From Adelphocoris suturalis (lineage: Eukaryota; Arthropoda; Insecta; Hemiptera; Miridae), in assembly GCA_030762985.1 (NCBI GenBank), contig CM061040.1, forward strand, positions 36,530,734-36,594,733: a DNA stretch of 64,000 nt. The letters run 5' to 3'. The first letter of the stretch is position 1. Each line of letters starts with the position of its first letter. A program made the translations under genes and the position numbers. Positions 23,431 to 35,600 of this stretch are shown here, in pieces. The notes under the pieces were generated by a model, which saw only the letters and a program-made list of their open reading frames with translations, was not told the origin of the DNA and searched no databases.

Positions 23431-26090
23431 TCCGAAACTAAGTATTTTCGACAGTGATCACAGCAGTATACTTAAGTGAGATGAGCTAGCTACTTAGTTA
23501 GTTTGAAAGTGCTATCAAACCTAAGCGGTACATTTCTAGTAGGTACCTAACTACCGTTTACTGAAAAATTCGAAACAAACTAATAATAATATCGACTAGG
23601 CAACTTAAATACTTTTAATAGCTAGATAAAAACCTACAACTACAACTGTAGTAGCTACTTACTACTTATGAATAATAGAAAAACTTGTCAGCAACCTTCC
23701 GAACTTCTGATTCAACTTCCAATAGGTACCTACCTAGTTTTGTTACCTAGTTCATGGACATGACCAACATAAGTGGTGTTTTCAGTTGTTGTTGCTCTCT
23801 CTTGTTTATACTACTAGTATAACAAGGCGTAGGTAGACCCCTTGCTCCACCAATCCTAGACACACCTGAAATACCTACTGATATGTGGCTCACACACTGA
23901 TCTATAGATGGATTATTTTATCTCATAATTTTCAGTTGATGGGTATGTACTTCAACGTAGAATTGGGGGTGCGTACTGTTGTACTTAGACATCAGCTCTT
24001 GTAAAACACACAGGGACTAGTAATGTGCAGGTGGTTTATTTTAATTTCATTAATTTCTCGTCGGTTGATGTCTATTAAATACGTCTATGCAGTTATATCG
24101 TGATAATGCATCTTCTATTCACTACATTCAATATTTATTGCGTTTATATGTACTCCATTAATGTTCCCCGTAGAAGGGCTATCTAATACTGAAAAACCTT
24201 TGTGTGATAAATTGCAGCGTTTTCAAATCCTAAAGTCCATTTTTCACGCTCCGTTTGTCCATTGTGAGGCAGAAAGAGGTCTGTTACTTCGAATCAGTCG
24301 TGTAACGCCTTATGAGAATTATAGGAAGTCCTCTCTTGTAACTCATATTCATCATCCTCTATCTCCAACATTTCCTCCATTTTATTCAAATGGAAACAAG
24401 AAAAAAAGAAATTGCGAGAAATAATCTCTTAAGTGCGCACGAATCCGAGATAGGCGGGTGGGGGAACTGACACGTTTTCAAGCCCATTCTTGTTGAAATC
24501 GATGTCTTCTCCAAGCCTCATAAATAATATTATGCCTGGATGAATATCTTATAACCCGTTACTTCCGTTGCTCTTCAATAGCGGCGTGAATTTTAGAATT
24601 TTTTTTCGAGTAGGACTCATATTTACTAAAAACGAGCTTTGAGCTGTTGCAAAGAAAGCAGTAAGTAAGTTCGTAATATCATTGTCCTTAAAAAGTTACT
24701 AATTTCACGATTTGCTACTCTTGATTTTTTAACCAAACTCGCAATTTTTTATCATGCTTCTTTCATCTAATGTCTTTTGGAAGGACAGAAGTAACAACAT
24801 ATCTGAATATTTAAGTATTCCCTGCAGATTTCGTTTCCAAATGTCCCAAAACTAATTTCAATGGTGAAAATTTGCAAAATTTTTGCACTGAAAATCTTTT
24901 AAACTAGAAGAATAACTTTATTTCCTCTAAACTTCTTTTAGTACTTGATTCAGATATTATATTAATTTTTTTCTCATTAAATTCATACTATTTCAATTAC
25001 CAATATGAAAATTACCTATCTTAAATATATCATTTACCAACTTTCAGTAAACTCAATAGGTAGTCAATACTGACGTTATTTTTTTCTTCCTATTAACGCT
25101 GCGCATTACTTGACGTAAATTCTTTTACACGCCCAGATTGCAAAAGGGTGCAGAAAAAAGATGCTAAAATTATCAAACGGCAAAATTTTACGGATAAAAC
25201 CACTCCTAAATATTCTGGGGAATGCTGAAGGTAAGTGTTTTCACTTCCTCCAAATCTGAAACTGTGTTTATTAATCTCTATTGAATATGCTTCTATTGTG
25301 GTCGAAAAGAAATTTGTTTCAAATCAGAAACAACAGAAAAACATCTATTTACTGGTCTTTGTGACGTTCATGAACGACTCGACGGCGAAAGCACTCTCAG
25401 CGCAAGCATTTTGCAGCTCGGATCACAGAAACAAATCAAGAAGGATAAATTTGCACATCCGCGAGCCTGTTTTATCATATCGTTCTGTCGTGATTCTATT
25501 GTGGGTGTGGAAAGAAAAAACGCTGCAAGTTATTACACAAAGTATTACTTTTCTGCGTTGGATAACTCACTTCTAAGCAGAACAGCTGCCCATGATTATT
25601 AAACGAAGTCTACCATGCATTAGGTATCTAAATATATCTGCATCGGTGTTGAAGCATACCGAAGACAAATTAATTAAATTATGCATATCACACTTCTCCT
25701 CCATTATGCATAAATACAAAAAGTTTTAAAAGTAAAGAGTGACAAGAGTTATAACAAACTCGATTTTGTGAAGAAAGAATTCAATTGGAACTATATCAGC
25801 TGATACAAGCTTCATAGTTACAAGGAGCTACTTGCTATGTTCCGCCAGTTAAGATTAGCTCCCATATTGTTGAGTTTTTTCCTGTCAATGTTCTAGCAAT
25901 TAAGGAGAGCAAACGCATATACGAGTAGGTGCCTATAAATGAGACCCAAAAAACATTACTGTTAAGTAGATACCTTAAAAGTTTTCGAAATCCTGATTTT
26001 TAAACATATCAACCCTTAATTACTACCCTTTAGTATAATACCTACAGAGTTATTACTTTCGGTAGTAGTAAGAGTAAAATTATCATTACA
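23431..26090. other. AT-rich non-coding stretch
   Basis: No gene supported. Copies of the AATTTGCAGCG family lie at 24168-24223 (plus) and 25515-25566 (minus). Frames at 24161-24424 and 25235-25576 overlap these repeats and are dismissed. A segment near 25780-25815 (GGAACTATATCAGCTGAT) is shared with about 59135. Confidence 0.5.
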
Positions 26091-26292
26091 TACCTTTCGG
26101 AGGAGCCCGTCGTGACTAGCAAGTCGAGTACAGGAGGCGAGCGCTTTTCGTATAAGGACATCAACATCAGGCCGGCAAAACAGTACTCACGTGTACTGAC
26201 TACTGTTTTGACGGCCTGATGATGCCCTTACGTCGATAGCGCTCGCCCCGTGAACTCAACTTGCTAGTGACGATGAAATCCTTCGAAAGGTA
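26091..26292. mobile_element. Hairpin MITE, 202 bp
   Basis: Almost the whole element is one inverted repeat: TACCTTTCGGAGGA at the left against TCCTTCGAAAGGTA at the right, GACTAGCAAGT against ACTTGCTAGT, GGCGAGCGC against GCGCTCGCC, and CATCAGGCC against GGCCTGATG, with the axis at about 26191. It has no coding capacity. The compact foldback structure is typical of a MITE. Confidence 0.9.
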
Positions 26293-26309
26293 TTTAAATT
26301 ATTTCACTA

Positions 26310-26590
26310 TCCTTTAGGGTTGACCGAAATTGATGCCAATATTGCTAGCCTATCCCCGGCCTATGTATGATTTTTGAACCGAATTTCATAAATTTGGTCC
26401 AGTCGTTTTGAGGAAAAGCTTCGGACAGCGGACGTACTGATTTTTTTAATTCGATTTCTGTATCCTACGCATAATGCATCGTAAACCATCATCAACCTGT
26501 GAGGGAGATTTAAAAAAAAATTGTTTTCCATGGTCGATTTCAAAGGGTCATTATTGAAAATAATAAACCAAAAACGAGAATTAAATGTTG
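26310..26590 (+). repeat. Short interspersed repeat (GTCCAGTCGTTT family)
   Basis: Runs from CCTTTAGGGTTGACCG through AATTTGGTCCAGTCGTTT and CGGACAGCGGACG to GTCATTATTGAAAATAATAA. Relatives lie at 7185-7440, 10936-11190 (inverted), 16680-16840 (inverted), 59505-59770 and 59790-60040. No open frame is shared between copies. It is a non-autonomous interspersed family of unknown origin. Confidence 0.7.
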
Positions 26591-27162
26591 ACTTTTGTCC
26601 ACCTAGATTGGCTAAAGTTACCACTGTGTGGTACTTACAGATTCTGAACAATTTATTTCTAAGAGAAGAAAAATAATGTAAACAATGCAAGGATACAAAA
26701 TCACAAACGATCACCCTATCAAGCTTACATGGTAAATTACCTGATACTATTGGCAGCCCAATCCGGCCTATTGAGTGAGTTGCAACTTAGTCCTTGTCAG
26801 ATCTATGCGTTACATGAAGAAATGATGACAGTACAATATTCTCGATAAACTATAGATTTTCACAGTAAAAGAGCTACGTACATTCTTGCTAACATAAAAT
26901 ACAAGAAAAATTACAGACAAATTACAAGAACTACCCATCAACTTCAACTCACTTCATATGATTACCTATGATGAGTTCATATGATTACCTCTTCGCTAGC
27001 ATTAGCCCAAATCAATGCTGAATAACATCAGTGACTGTAAGCAATCGCATACTTATATACAAAATGTTCTTGTTCTTTATTTTCAATATCTTTCATTTTC
27101 ATTTCTAATACTGTATTTGAGATGTATTTTTTGTTTCTTCTTTTTTTGTATTCGGATAAAAA

Positions 27163-29152
27163 ATGTCTAATAAGTCACTAAAGTTACCTTTTCATAGTGT
27201 TGGGAAAGAACTGAAATTGGCCCATGTGAATGTAGAATCGCTACAGGCCCACTGGTCGGAGTTTGCTGAAATCTTTCATGATAGCGAAGTGGATGTTATT
27301 GCTATGTCAGAGACATTTTTAAAACCCAGAAATTAGTTCGAATGCTTTTGTATTGGATGGGTTTTCATTATATAGAGTAGACCGCACCGAAAAGGGGAGA
27401 GGGGGAGTAGCATTATTTGTTAAGGATGAGTTTTTGCCCATAGTTGTGCTTCAATTCGAGTCTGCATACAAAAATTTTCCGGAATATTTGTTTGTGGAGT
27501 TAGTTACTAATAGTGAGAAAGTTTGGTAGGTGTAGTCTATAGACAACCAAAATCAAGTAATATAGATGGTGTTATTGACGCTCTGTCGAAAATTTTGAAC
27601 AATTACCCTGTGGTTTGCATATTAGGAAATTGGAATATAGACATGATGGTCCATTCTTACGATCGGACATTTTTCAATGATTGTTTGCAGATGTATAATC
27701 TATCTATATTATCATTACAAGCTACGCACCACGGATAAGTCGAAAACACTAGGGTTCAATTTGAATTTGATGAATGAACACTTTTGTCGGGCCAACAATC
27801 TTACCATAAATGAAAGTATTAAGCATCATTATGATAGTTTGTGAAGAGATGACAAACCTTTTTTGATAATTGATAACATTGATAAGGAATCAATCGAAGA
27901 ATCCATTCATTCTGAAGCCATCGGGCATGATGGAATACCAGTTTACTTTCTAAAGCGTATTATTCATCAAATATCAACTGTATTGAGTACTACTTACCAG
28001 TGTTTATCCCGCAGATTGGAAAGCATCGATTATTTTACCATTTAATAAAATGGAAAACCCAGAATGTTTTAACGATTTTAGAGCGATTAATAATTTATGT
28101 GTTCTAGGTAAAGTACTAGATTTGTGCATCTACAAAAAATTTTCAAATTTCATTGAGGCTTCCAATGTGATAGATCGGTACCAGGCTGGCTTTCAAAAAG
28201 ACAATAGTACAGAGACAGCTCTAGTTCGGGTACTCGATGAGGCAAGAAAAGGTATAGATGATCGGAAGATAACAATATTATGTCTGATCGATTTCGCCCG
28301 GGCCTTCGATTCATTAGATCATAAGTTAATTTTATCAATTCTCCGATCAGTTAATATTTCCGAGAGCTTAGTTACATGGTTTGAATCTTTATTATCAAAT
28401 AGGATGCAAATGATGGTTCGCGATCGAACTGGTGTACGAATAAAATTGGAATACCTCAGGGATCTGTGCTTTCAGCACTGATCTTTACTATATACATCAA
28501 CAAAATTTCGGTCAATTTCGATAATTGTAAATATCAACTTTGCGCCGATGATTTACAGCTGTTCCTTCAATAGATTACAGGGATATAATACGTGGAATTT
28601 CTAGAGTGAATCATGATATAGCTAAATTATCGTCATGGTGTAGTAGTCATGGTCTTTGGATAAAGCCTGCGAAAGTGTATGTAAGTGATACTAACAGGAA
28701 ATCGTGTACTTTTGAATAAAATAAATATGGAAACATAGCCATATGTTATGGTAGATTCAGTTGCTTTAAAGATTGAGAACTCGGTGAAAAATCTAGGGCT
28801 TCAAATAGATGAGGAACTGAAATGGGAATTTCAAGCAATAAATGTTAGTAGTAGAGTCTTTAAAGCTCTTTACCAATTGAGACGTCTTGCTTATCATTTG
28901 CCGCAGCAAATCAGGCTGAATTTAGTTAAATCATTACTGTTCCCGATAATTGATTACGGAGCAATTGCATACTGTAATCTTTCAGGAGAAATCATCCAAA
29001 AGCTCCAACGTGCGCAAAACGCATGTTTAAGATCTGCTCTTAAAATTTCACCTTATGAGCACATAACAGAGTATTATCATCAAAATGGACTATTAAAAGT
29101 AAATGAATGGAGAACGTATAGAATTGCAATGTTATTATTCAAAATTCTGTAA
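27163..29152 (+). pseudogene. CR1/Jockey-like LINE: endonuclease and reverse transcriptase, degenerate
   Basis: Plus-strand pieces in order are: endonuclease (27163-27340, AHVNVESLQAHW, VDVIAMSETFLKP; 27523-27738, WVGVVYRQPKSS, ILGNWNIDMM in place of GDFN), the RT entry (27863-28045, EAIGHDGIPVYFLK), the RT fingers/palm (28050-28481, FQKDNSTETALVRVLDEA, LIDFARAFDSLDH), then after a frameshift GIPQGSVLSALIFTIYIN and CADDLQLFLQ (the catalytic ADD), and the thumb (28748-29152, LGLQIDEELKWEF, PIIDYGAIAYCNL). Stops, frameshifts and a deletion between endonuclease and RT show it is dead. Confidence 0.85.
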
Positions 29153-29575
29153 TCTGGTAGACCTTGGGGAGGTGAAATCCGAGTCCTCAATGACCAAATC
29201 ACAGAGTTTGCATCTCGGTCTTTGGCATGGGTGGAGACCTCGTTGTTGCGGATTCTCACGTTGGACAGCTGGATGCCGATGCGACAGTATTTCACCAAGG
29301 TTCTTTCCCTGTCGATAGGTCATCCGAGGTGCCTCCCGAAATACCTCCTGGGTCAGTGGACTGGAGTTCAAGATCGGCTGGAGTTCCCTGAGGATCCCAT
29401 TGATCTTTTGAGCACCATAAAAGGAAGTTGTTACCAGTGGAACTCGGTCACTTGTTGGCTTAGGTCGTTGTTGGTAGTTGACGTGGGATGGAACCATTCT
29501 GTCTTCCACAAAGTGCCTTGGGTAACCTCTCTCCATCAATTTGTTTTTAACCCCGGACAACCATGAAACGTTGGA
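29150..29575 (-). pseudogene. Penelope-like element, RT C-terminus and zinc linker
   Basis: An open minus-strand frame holds ERGYPRHFV, DRVPLVTTSFYGAQKI, PILNSSPLTQEVFREAPRM and TYRQGKNLGEIL, then the CxxC-type linker HPCQRPRCKLCDL. This is the end of a Penelope-like reverse transcriptase and the zinc-binding linker that precedes GIY-YIG. The nuclease is absent because the frame runs into the adjacent LINE near 29150. It differs in sequence from the 9-kb element, so at least two Penelope-like families are present. Confidence 0.75.
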
Positions 29576-32140
29576 TACAAGCTTGGTTCCAGGGAATATT
29601 CCAAAAACACTCTTTCTTCTTCTAATTTTGACAAAGACTAATTCGAAATATCAAAAACATTTTCCTCTTTATTTCTGTAAAAAATTCCTTTAACTTTAAT
29701 TATTATATAGTACAGTAGCACATTGTCCACAATCAAGTACATATATATATATATATATTTTTTTTTTTTTAATTTTATTAAGTACACTCGCACATCTGTG
29801 GTTCAATATGCCGTTTAACAAACACAGGATAGAATTTACTAAAATCAAATTTAATTATTTAATATATGAAATTATTGTTCAATAATTGAAGTCCGACTCA
29901 ACTGTAGTAGTTAATTTAGTTAGGTAATTGTGGTATGGTGTAAGAGAGGACCCAATGGTCCTAATTGTATCACATTAATAAAAATTGAGTCAATCAATCT
30001 TTGTCCTCATCATTCTATCCACAATCTCATCGACCTGTAATTGAAGAAGAAAGATAAATTCATTTAAGTATAAATAACAAATCAGTGCTGTGGCATGCCA
30101 AAATAATGTAATATGAATTAAGCGGTCTAGTTTGAAAATTGTAATATGCACTTGAAAGAATGTGGCCACAACGGGAGCATAGAAATTACTACATAAAATA
30201 CGCTATCTAATACGGAAATAATAAATCTTTGTGCAATAATTTGCAGAGCATTTTATTCAAAGATTGGACAGTCTCATATCTTAGCTCTGACACATGAACT
30301 TAAAATTTCTCACGAAACATTTATTGTTATGGTACGTTACGAAGAAATGCTTATGGATAGGTACATTTAACTTGAATATGGCTGGAGGTCAGGTGAAAAT
30401 TTCCGTCATGGTTTCTAAGATCAAAAAACGTAGAAGCAATTGATAAGGTATCGATGCTAAGGCATAAAAACTTCTTAAATTCTCATTCTACGAAATTATT
30501 TATCAAACGAAAAGAAGGCACTACTCGGTAGGGCTTTATTAAATAGTAGATATCAGCAAATCGTAGCTATAATACACTACTAATAGGTAGGTGTCCAGGA
30601 AGTGGGACTTTGATAGCTAGACTCTCTGGGACATTGAGAGACAATCCTGATCAACTGAGTGGGCTAAATCTGAGGGTTGTTCGGATATCTTTATTGAATA
30701 GGTATACTTCGTAAGCCGCCATTTCTCATCTATTGCACTATTCAAAGAAGCGATTGTCTTCTCCATCGGCTAACTGCGAATTAAATCCACACTTGCATTT
30801 TACTATAAACATCAAAATGTCTTCTCAATCCCGAAACTGTTCCACCCATAATATCTGTTTCGGGATTGAGAAAGATTAAAACTTTAAAAGCTGGAAAGAT
30901 GGAATCTTTCTCTTTTTTTACGAGTTCCGCGTTGAACGTCGTCGAGAATTCAGTTCCTGTGAAGAACTAAAATTATTTTACCAATATTTATTTTGTTCCA
31001 ATTTTACTATTCTGACGTGGAAATTGTTTTTCAACCTTTAGTGAATCCTTTTCTTGTCAACTAAGTTCCCAATATGGTGAGAAGCTACCCAGGAAGAGTT
31101 TTTGAAATTCAATAAAGTCGTTATTCCGATGTTCTGATGAGTCTATTAATTTCCTCCTTGTTTTAATATGGGGGTATTACCCTAACCCCAAGCTGGGGTA
31201 ATACCACCATTTACAAGGGTCTCGTAAATTGCTGTTTACTAATATAAAGTTGCTACACAACCAGCAAAAACATTGTAATTCACTACTGGAGATGGTTTTT
31301 TTTTTTTTATAATTTGCTTCAAAATATGAAGCTCCTGAGTGCAAACCTGGGCTGTGATAGAAAAATATGCTCAAGGTCCCCATTCTCCCTTAATACTAGT
31401 TCATAAGTAAGTACAAAACTCTAGTTTTTTAAGATGAATTGGGCCGAGACTTCAGCAATTTTCTTTGGCTGCATCGCGTGCCAAATTTATCATGTGTCAA
31501 AGACTGTGATGACAGTAATTCCACTTTGGAGGAATACTTAGTCATTTTTAATGACAAAAGAATACGGATACCTGACTTGAGAATTTAACAGCGTGTTTTA
31601 ATAGTCGTTAATGAAGTCATTAAATATTTCATAAGTGAGTAATTAAGGTTTGAATAACAATTTTAAAGTGGTGAAGGTGTGATGAGGTTCTGTACCTCAA
31701 TAACTTGACATTGTACTGTCTTTTCAATTTAGCGTTTCAGCAAAATGAAATTTATCGTGATTCATTGTTTCATCTCATCCATATTGCACACTCACGTACC
31801 CACTAACATCACAAAAAAGCAAACAAACTCCTCAATCAATTTCATTACAATGCAATCAATTCACTACATGTGTTGATAGTTTGTTTTAGTACGTACTAGA
31901 TCTTTAAACTAGATACTTACCAACTTATATCACTGTATAAAGAGGTCGTCCCATAGCAATAATCTACTAGCTATGAATGATTTAATTTATTCAGTAATAA
32001 TAAATTAAGTAATAAATTATGAGAGTGCGCTACATTACTTTCATTATATAATTGTCAATCCTTGTAAAACTTGAGGATCTTCACACAAAAATTATTTTAG
32101 TTATGTATCTATCTACCATTAACATGACCCATTAATGGTC
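29576..32140. other. Spacer downstream of GGH gene A
   Basis: No gene supported. It holds a TA/T tract (29741-29770), a copy of the AATTTGCAGAGC family (30200-30254), a fragment of the CTCTGGGACATTGAGAGACAA repeat (about 30610-30680), a 16-bp perfect hairpin (30822-30837 with 30857-30872) and a 10-bp hairpin GGTATTACCC/GGGTAATACC (31173-31205). Confidence 0.55.
30822..30872. repeat. 16-bp perfect hairpin
   Basis: TTCTCAATCCCGAAAC and GTTTCGGGATTGAGAA flank a 19-nt loop. It is probably the terminal remnant of a foldback transposon; the loop and stem are too short for a typical miRNA precursor. Confidence 0.6.
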
Positions 32141-32154
32141 CACCTTTCTATTAA

Positions 32155-32160
32155 TTTATT
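32155..32160 (-). terminator. Polyadenylation signal of GGH gene A
   Basis: AATAAA on the minus strand about 70 nt downstream of the GGH stop codon, in AT-rich sequence. The position is typical for a compact insect 3' UTR. It supports reading through the internal GTGAGT to the TAA stop. Confidence 0.6.
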
Positions 32161-32228
32161 CGTACAGGATAACGGTTAATTGAACAGTATTTGTCGAGAC
32201 AACTAAGACATCGTGATTAATATTTATA

Positions 32229-32646
32229 TTATACTACATGACTCACCTGCGACGGGATGAATTTATACATTTGTTCAAAATTTTCCGTGAGTGATGTGAA
32301 TTCAGGAGAATAATTATATATCAAGTTCTGTCTCAACATCTCCTCCTCCTCTTGCTGTGAAACCTTGACGCACATTCTGTTTTGGTTTCGTCTAGCGTGC
32401 TGAGCCAAATGATCGTAGAAATGTCTGTTGGAAACGATAGCCTCCATGGAGTGCGGGTCTTTAATCTTGAGTGACCACTCGAACACTATTTTCTCAGGAT
32501 GAAACTGTGTCGCAAATATTTGAGGAAACTTAATGTGTTCCATCGAAGAGACGAAAATTACTCCTTCGTCATCTATGTTGGTGGACAAAGGTTTCCATGT
32601 ATTTTCAAGTTGGTGTTTTTTAAGCGACTCGAGCGTGAAAGATTTG
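32229..32646 (-). CDS. GGH: GGH gene A, last exon (catalytic histidine, C-terminus)
   Basis: The exon begins after TTTACAG and encodes SFTLESLKKH, WKPLS, VIFVSSMEH, then FATQFHPEKIVFEW with the catalytic His, FYDHLAQHARRN, and the C-terminal LIYNYSPEFT plus FEQMYKF. The stop TAA is at 32231-32229, and AATAAA follows at 32160-32155, so the transcript probably ends near 32140. A perfect donor (CAG|GTGAGT, exon edge 32247) occurs six codons before the stop; an alternative 3' exon is possible, but the family normally ends right after the YIF/YKF position. Confidence 0.9.
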
Positions 32647-35600
32647 CTGTAAATTATAAAACGGTTTCTGTAATAAATACCATTTAAGGTACCTACTAAT
32701 GGGTATAGAAATCTAAACTGCAGTTATCTCACCCAACTATCAGTTAGGTAAGCCTTTTGTGCTGATCCTATTGCCTATTTTAATACCTATATCAATTTGC
32801 TTCGATGTCGACCAGTTCAGAAACCTGATGGCACCTCAATTCCAATGATGAATAAGATATACCAACTTTATTTATCATCCACATAATTGCAATGCTTCAG
32901 GAGTCTACTACCTGGACTAAGGTACCAGTTACTACCTACTATCCGGGCAAGGAATCTACCTGGAGATAGAGAACTCGCGATGTAACCTTGTCATTTTCTA
33001 TGAGAAGGTCACAAGTAGGAAGGACCCAGTCCAATATCAGTCCTCCTTTCCCTGACCAATCGACCTATCAACTTGTTAAGATTTCCAGCATATCATCTTA
33101 CCTTAGGTACCCAGAAAGGGTGGAAAAAGGCATGCGAATGTTGCGGATTTGGTTTGATAGGGCGGAATAATTGAAAAAACGAGAAAACACTTTCTTAATC
33201 ACTTTCAAATATAACACGGCACATTGGCAATGGAGAATGAACACCAATAAGTAGAGAGAACATGATAGAAGACATCTTGAAGGGACAGCCATGGATGCTA
33301 ATGAGTTAGCTAATTGCCACAGCCCCTTCGATAGATCTAATGAGTATTTTACATAAATGCGCTACATGGAGCCATCACTACATCCATGCAAATCCTCAAG
33401 AAGGTAACAATTGAAGGTGATTGTGAAGGCTTTGGATTCAAAATGGTTGGAATGTAAACAAACAAACTAGATTGAGATAAAATCGAAATTGTATTTGTGA
33501 ATTTTAAATAAATTGCAATTTTTATCAAACAAAGAGACAGATTTTTGGGTAGGTAAATTTCATGCTATGTCCTAGCTCCTAGCCCTAGAACCCATACTAA
33601 TTTGGCCACTCGAGGTTGAATTAAATGCAAAGAAGCTACAAGCCACTTTTATAATTCCTTACTATCTATGTTGAGAAGTAAACCTCAGGTTGACGGAAAA
33701 CCGCAGTAGTGCAGTAACCCTACAGTGACATCTCGGCAGAAGACTTAACGGAATTCAGTGAAATTCTAGTTCAATTATCACAAACTGAAAATGTATCGGA
33801 AGAAAATGGCCTACGTTACCGTTATTTTCAGTCGATGATAGTTATTGATTGACTCTAATGCAGAGTCAACCAGCGACAAACTTTTCTTTCTTTTTCTTGA
33901 ATCTTTTGTAACCCAAACACTTCAACCAAATAAAAAATAAAGAAAATTTCTGTGTTAATACCTAGAAATCAAAACATTCTTCGATTGTGGAAATAATAAA
34001 AATCTTCGGAAATTCTATCACATTTATTTCGTGATAGAATAATATACTATTATAATTTATTATCATTACGTCTCTTAATTGCAACAGAATTCGATAAAGA
34101 ATCACATTCATTTCATCATTTAGTTACCTGCTAGGAAACATTTAGCGATCATGAATTTTACCTATGATGGTTTGAGGTAACGTTTTTGGTACGGAGAACT
34201 GTAATGAGTTCTTTAGGCACTGAGGAGTATAAATCACTATCCTCCAAGTTTTGAAGAAAATTTAAAGGAAGTGGCGTGTTACCGACTCCCTTTACTTTCG
34301 TCAAGACATCCTTACTCATATTAGCTGAAGCAATAACGAGAGCTTCTAGCCCCAAGCATACACCATACATGGGAAAGTGGTTTCCATCACGATTGGCCTG
34401 AAAAATGAATGAAATAAGGCAATAATTATTTACGTATAATTCATTTATTCAAATGACTTCATATATAATGATTAGGTACCTGCATAACTTATTAATTATA
34501 ACAATACTCAATGTAAACCTCTCACTGGAGCTCTCTTCACAGATCATCACATTACAATTATAAAAAGGCAGGTTGGTTGGTTGGTACGAGGCCATCGAGT
34601 TCCTGGCCAGGTACATTCAATATATTCTAGCTAGTTTAAAACCTCTGAATCTCCCGTAATATACTTACTGAACCAGGGAAAGCCTGAACAACATCGTCCG
34701 GGTATATACAACTATGTATTTAAGGAATTCAATTTTGGTGCTACAAAATAATTAATCAAATGTTGGCAAAATGTTGTTTGGGTCTATGCTACGCCATGTA
34801 TCCAAAAACACTAAAACGATTTCTATACTTTCAGCCAATCAAATTTTATTAGGTTTAAAGAGTTTTATTTCTGGTACGCCCATAAATCAAGTCGTGAGCA
34901 TTGCTATGTCTACATACCTACCGAGTGAGATGTAACTAGTGCTGTCATGGTTATTCTCTATATTGCCTTTATAACAGCCAGTAACCCAACTTTATGACGT
35001 CAATGACTGCTTGTGATTACTGGTTCGAGCTAGGACGTTGCCCGCACAGCTTATGACCTCAACTTCGTCAGGCAGCAGTTATTGAGAAGCGACCGACCAA
35101 CACCTACTGCTCCAAGATCCAGCTCCTCTGCTGAGTATGTTGCTGTGCTGCATGATTCAGTGGATGATATGGAACTCAGAAAATGCTCTGAATTCCTCAT
35201 TTCCTCCCAGTGGTGGTAAATAACATCAAGGTCATGGGCATGATCGTTTCATGGTGTGGGGTGAGGTTTGGGAGAAGTGCCACAAAGTTACTGAAGTTGT
35301 GCATCTTGCCAGAAGTGCTTCGTTGTATCACTCGGTGCCAGACGGAAGAGCTGGTTAGGGCCTTTTTCGTTATACGACAGCATACGGTATTTTCTGTTAT
35401 ACAACCGCAAAACAATTTTCTATAGAAAAAGAAACGCTTGAAATATGTTCTATTGTTCTAAAAACTGTTCCCCTATCATTTTTACGTCCACTGTGGTAAA
35501 ATGGATCAGAACGCTGTGGATAGTTTGGTGGTCTTGATGCTCGCAAGCTCGCATCTCAAAAATACATAACATAAAGTAGTCAATCCCTAAATAAAAGTAC

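Noticed and set aside
25235..25602. 113-residue plus frame
   Set aside because: Its 3' half is a copy of the AATTTGCAGCG repeat and the remainder shows no domain.
35197..35425. Possible Tc1/mariner transposase scrap (FMVWGEVW-like translation)
   Set aside because: A single short similarity without the DDE residues or terminal repeats.
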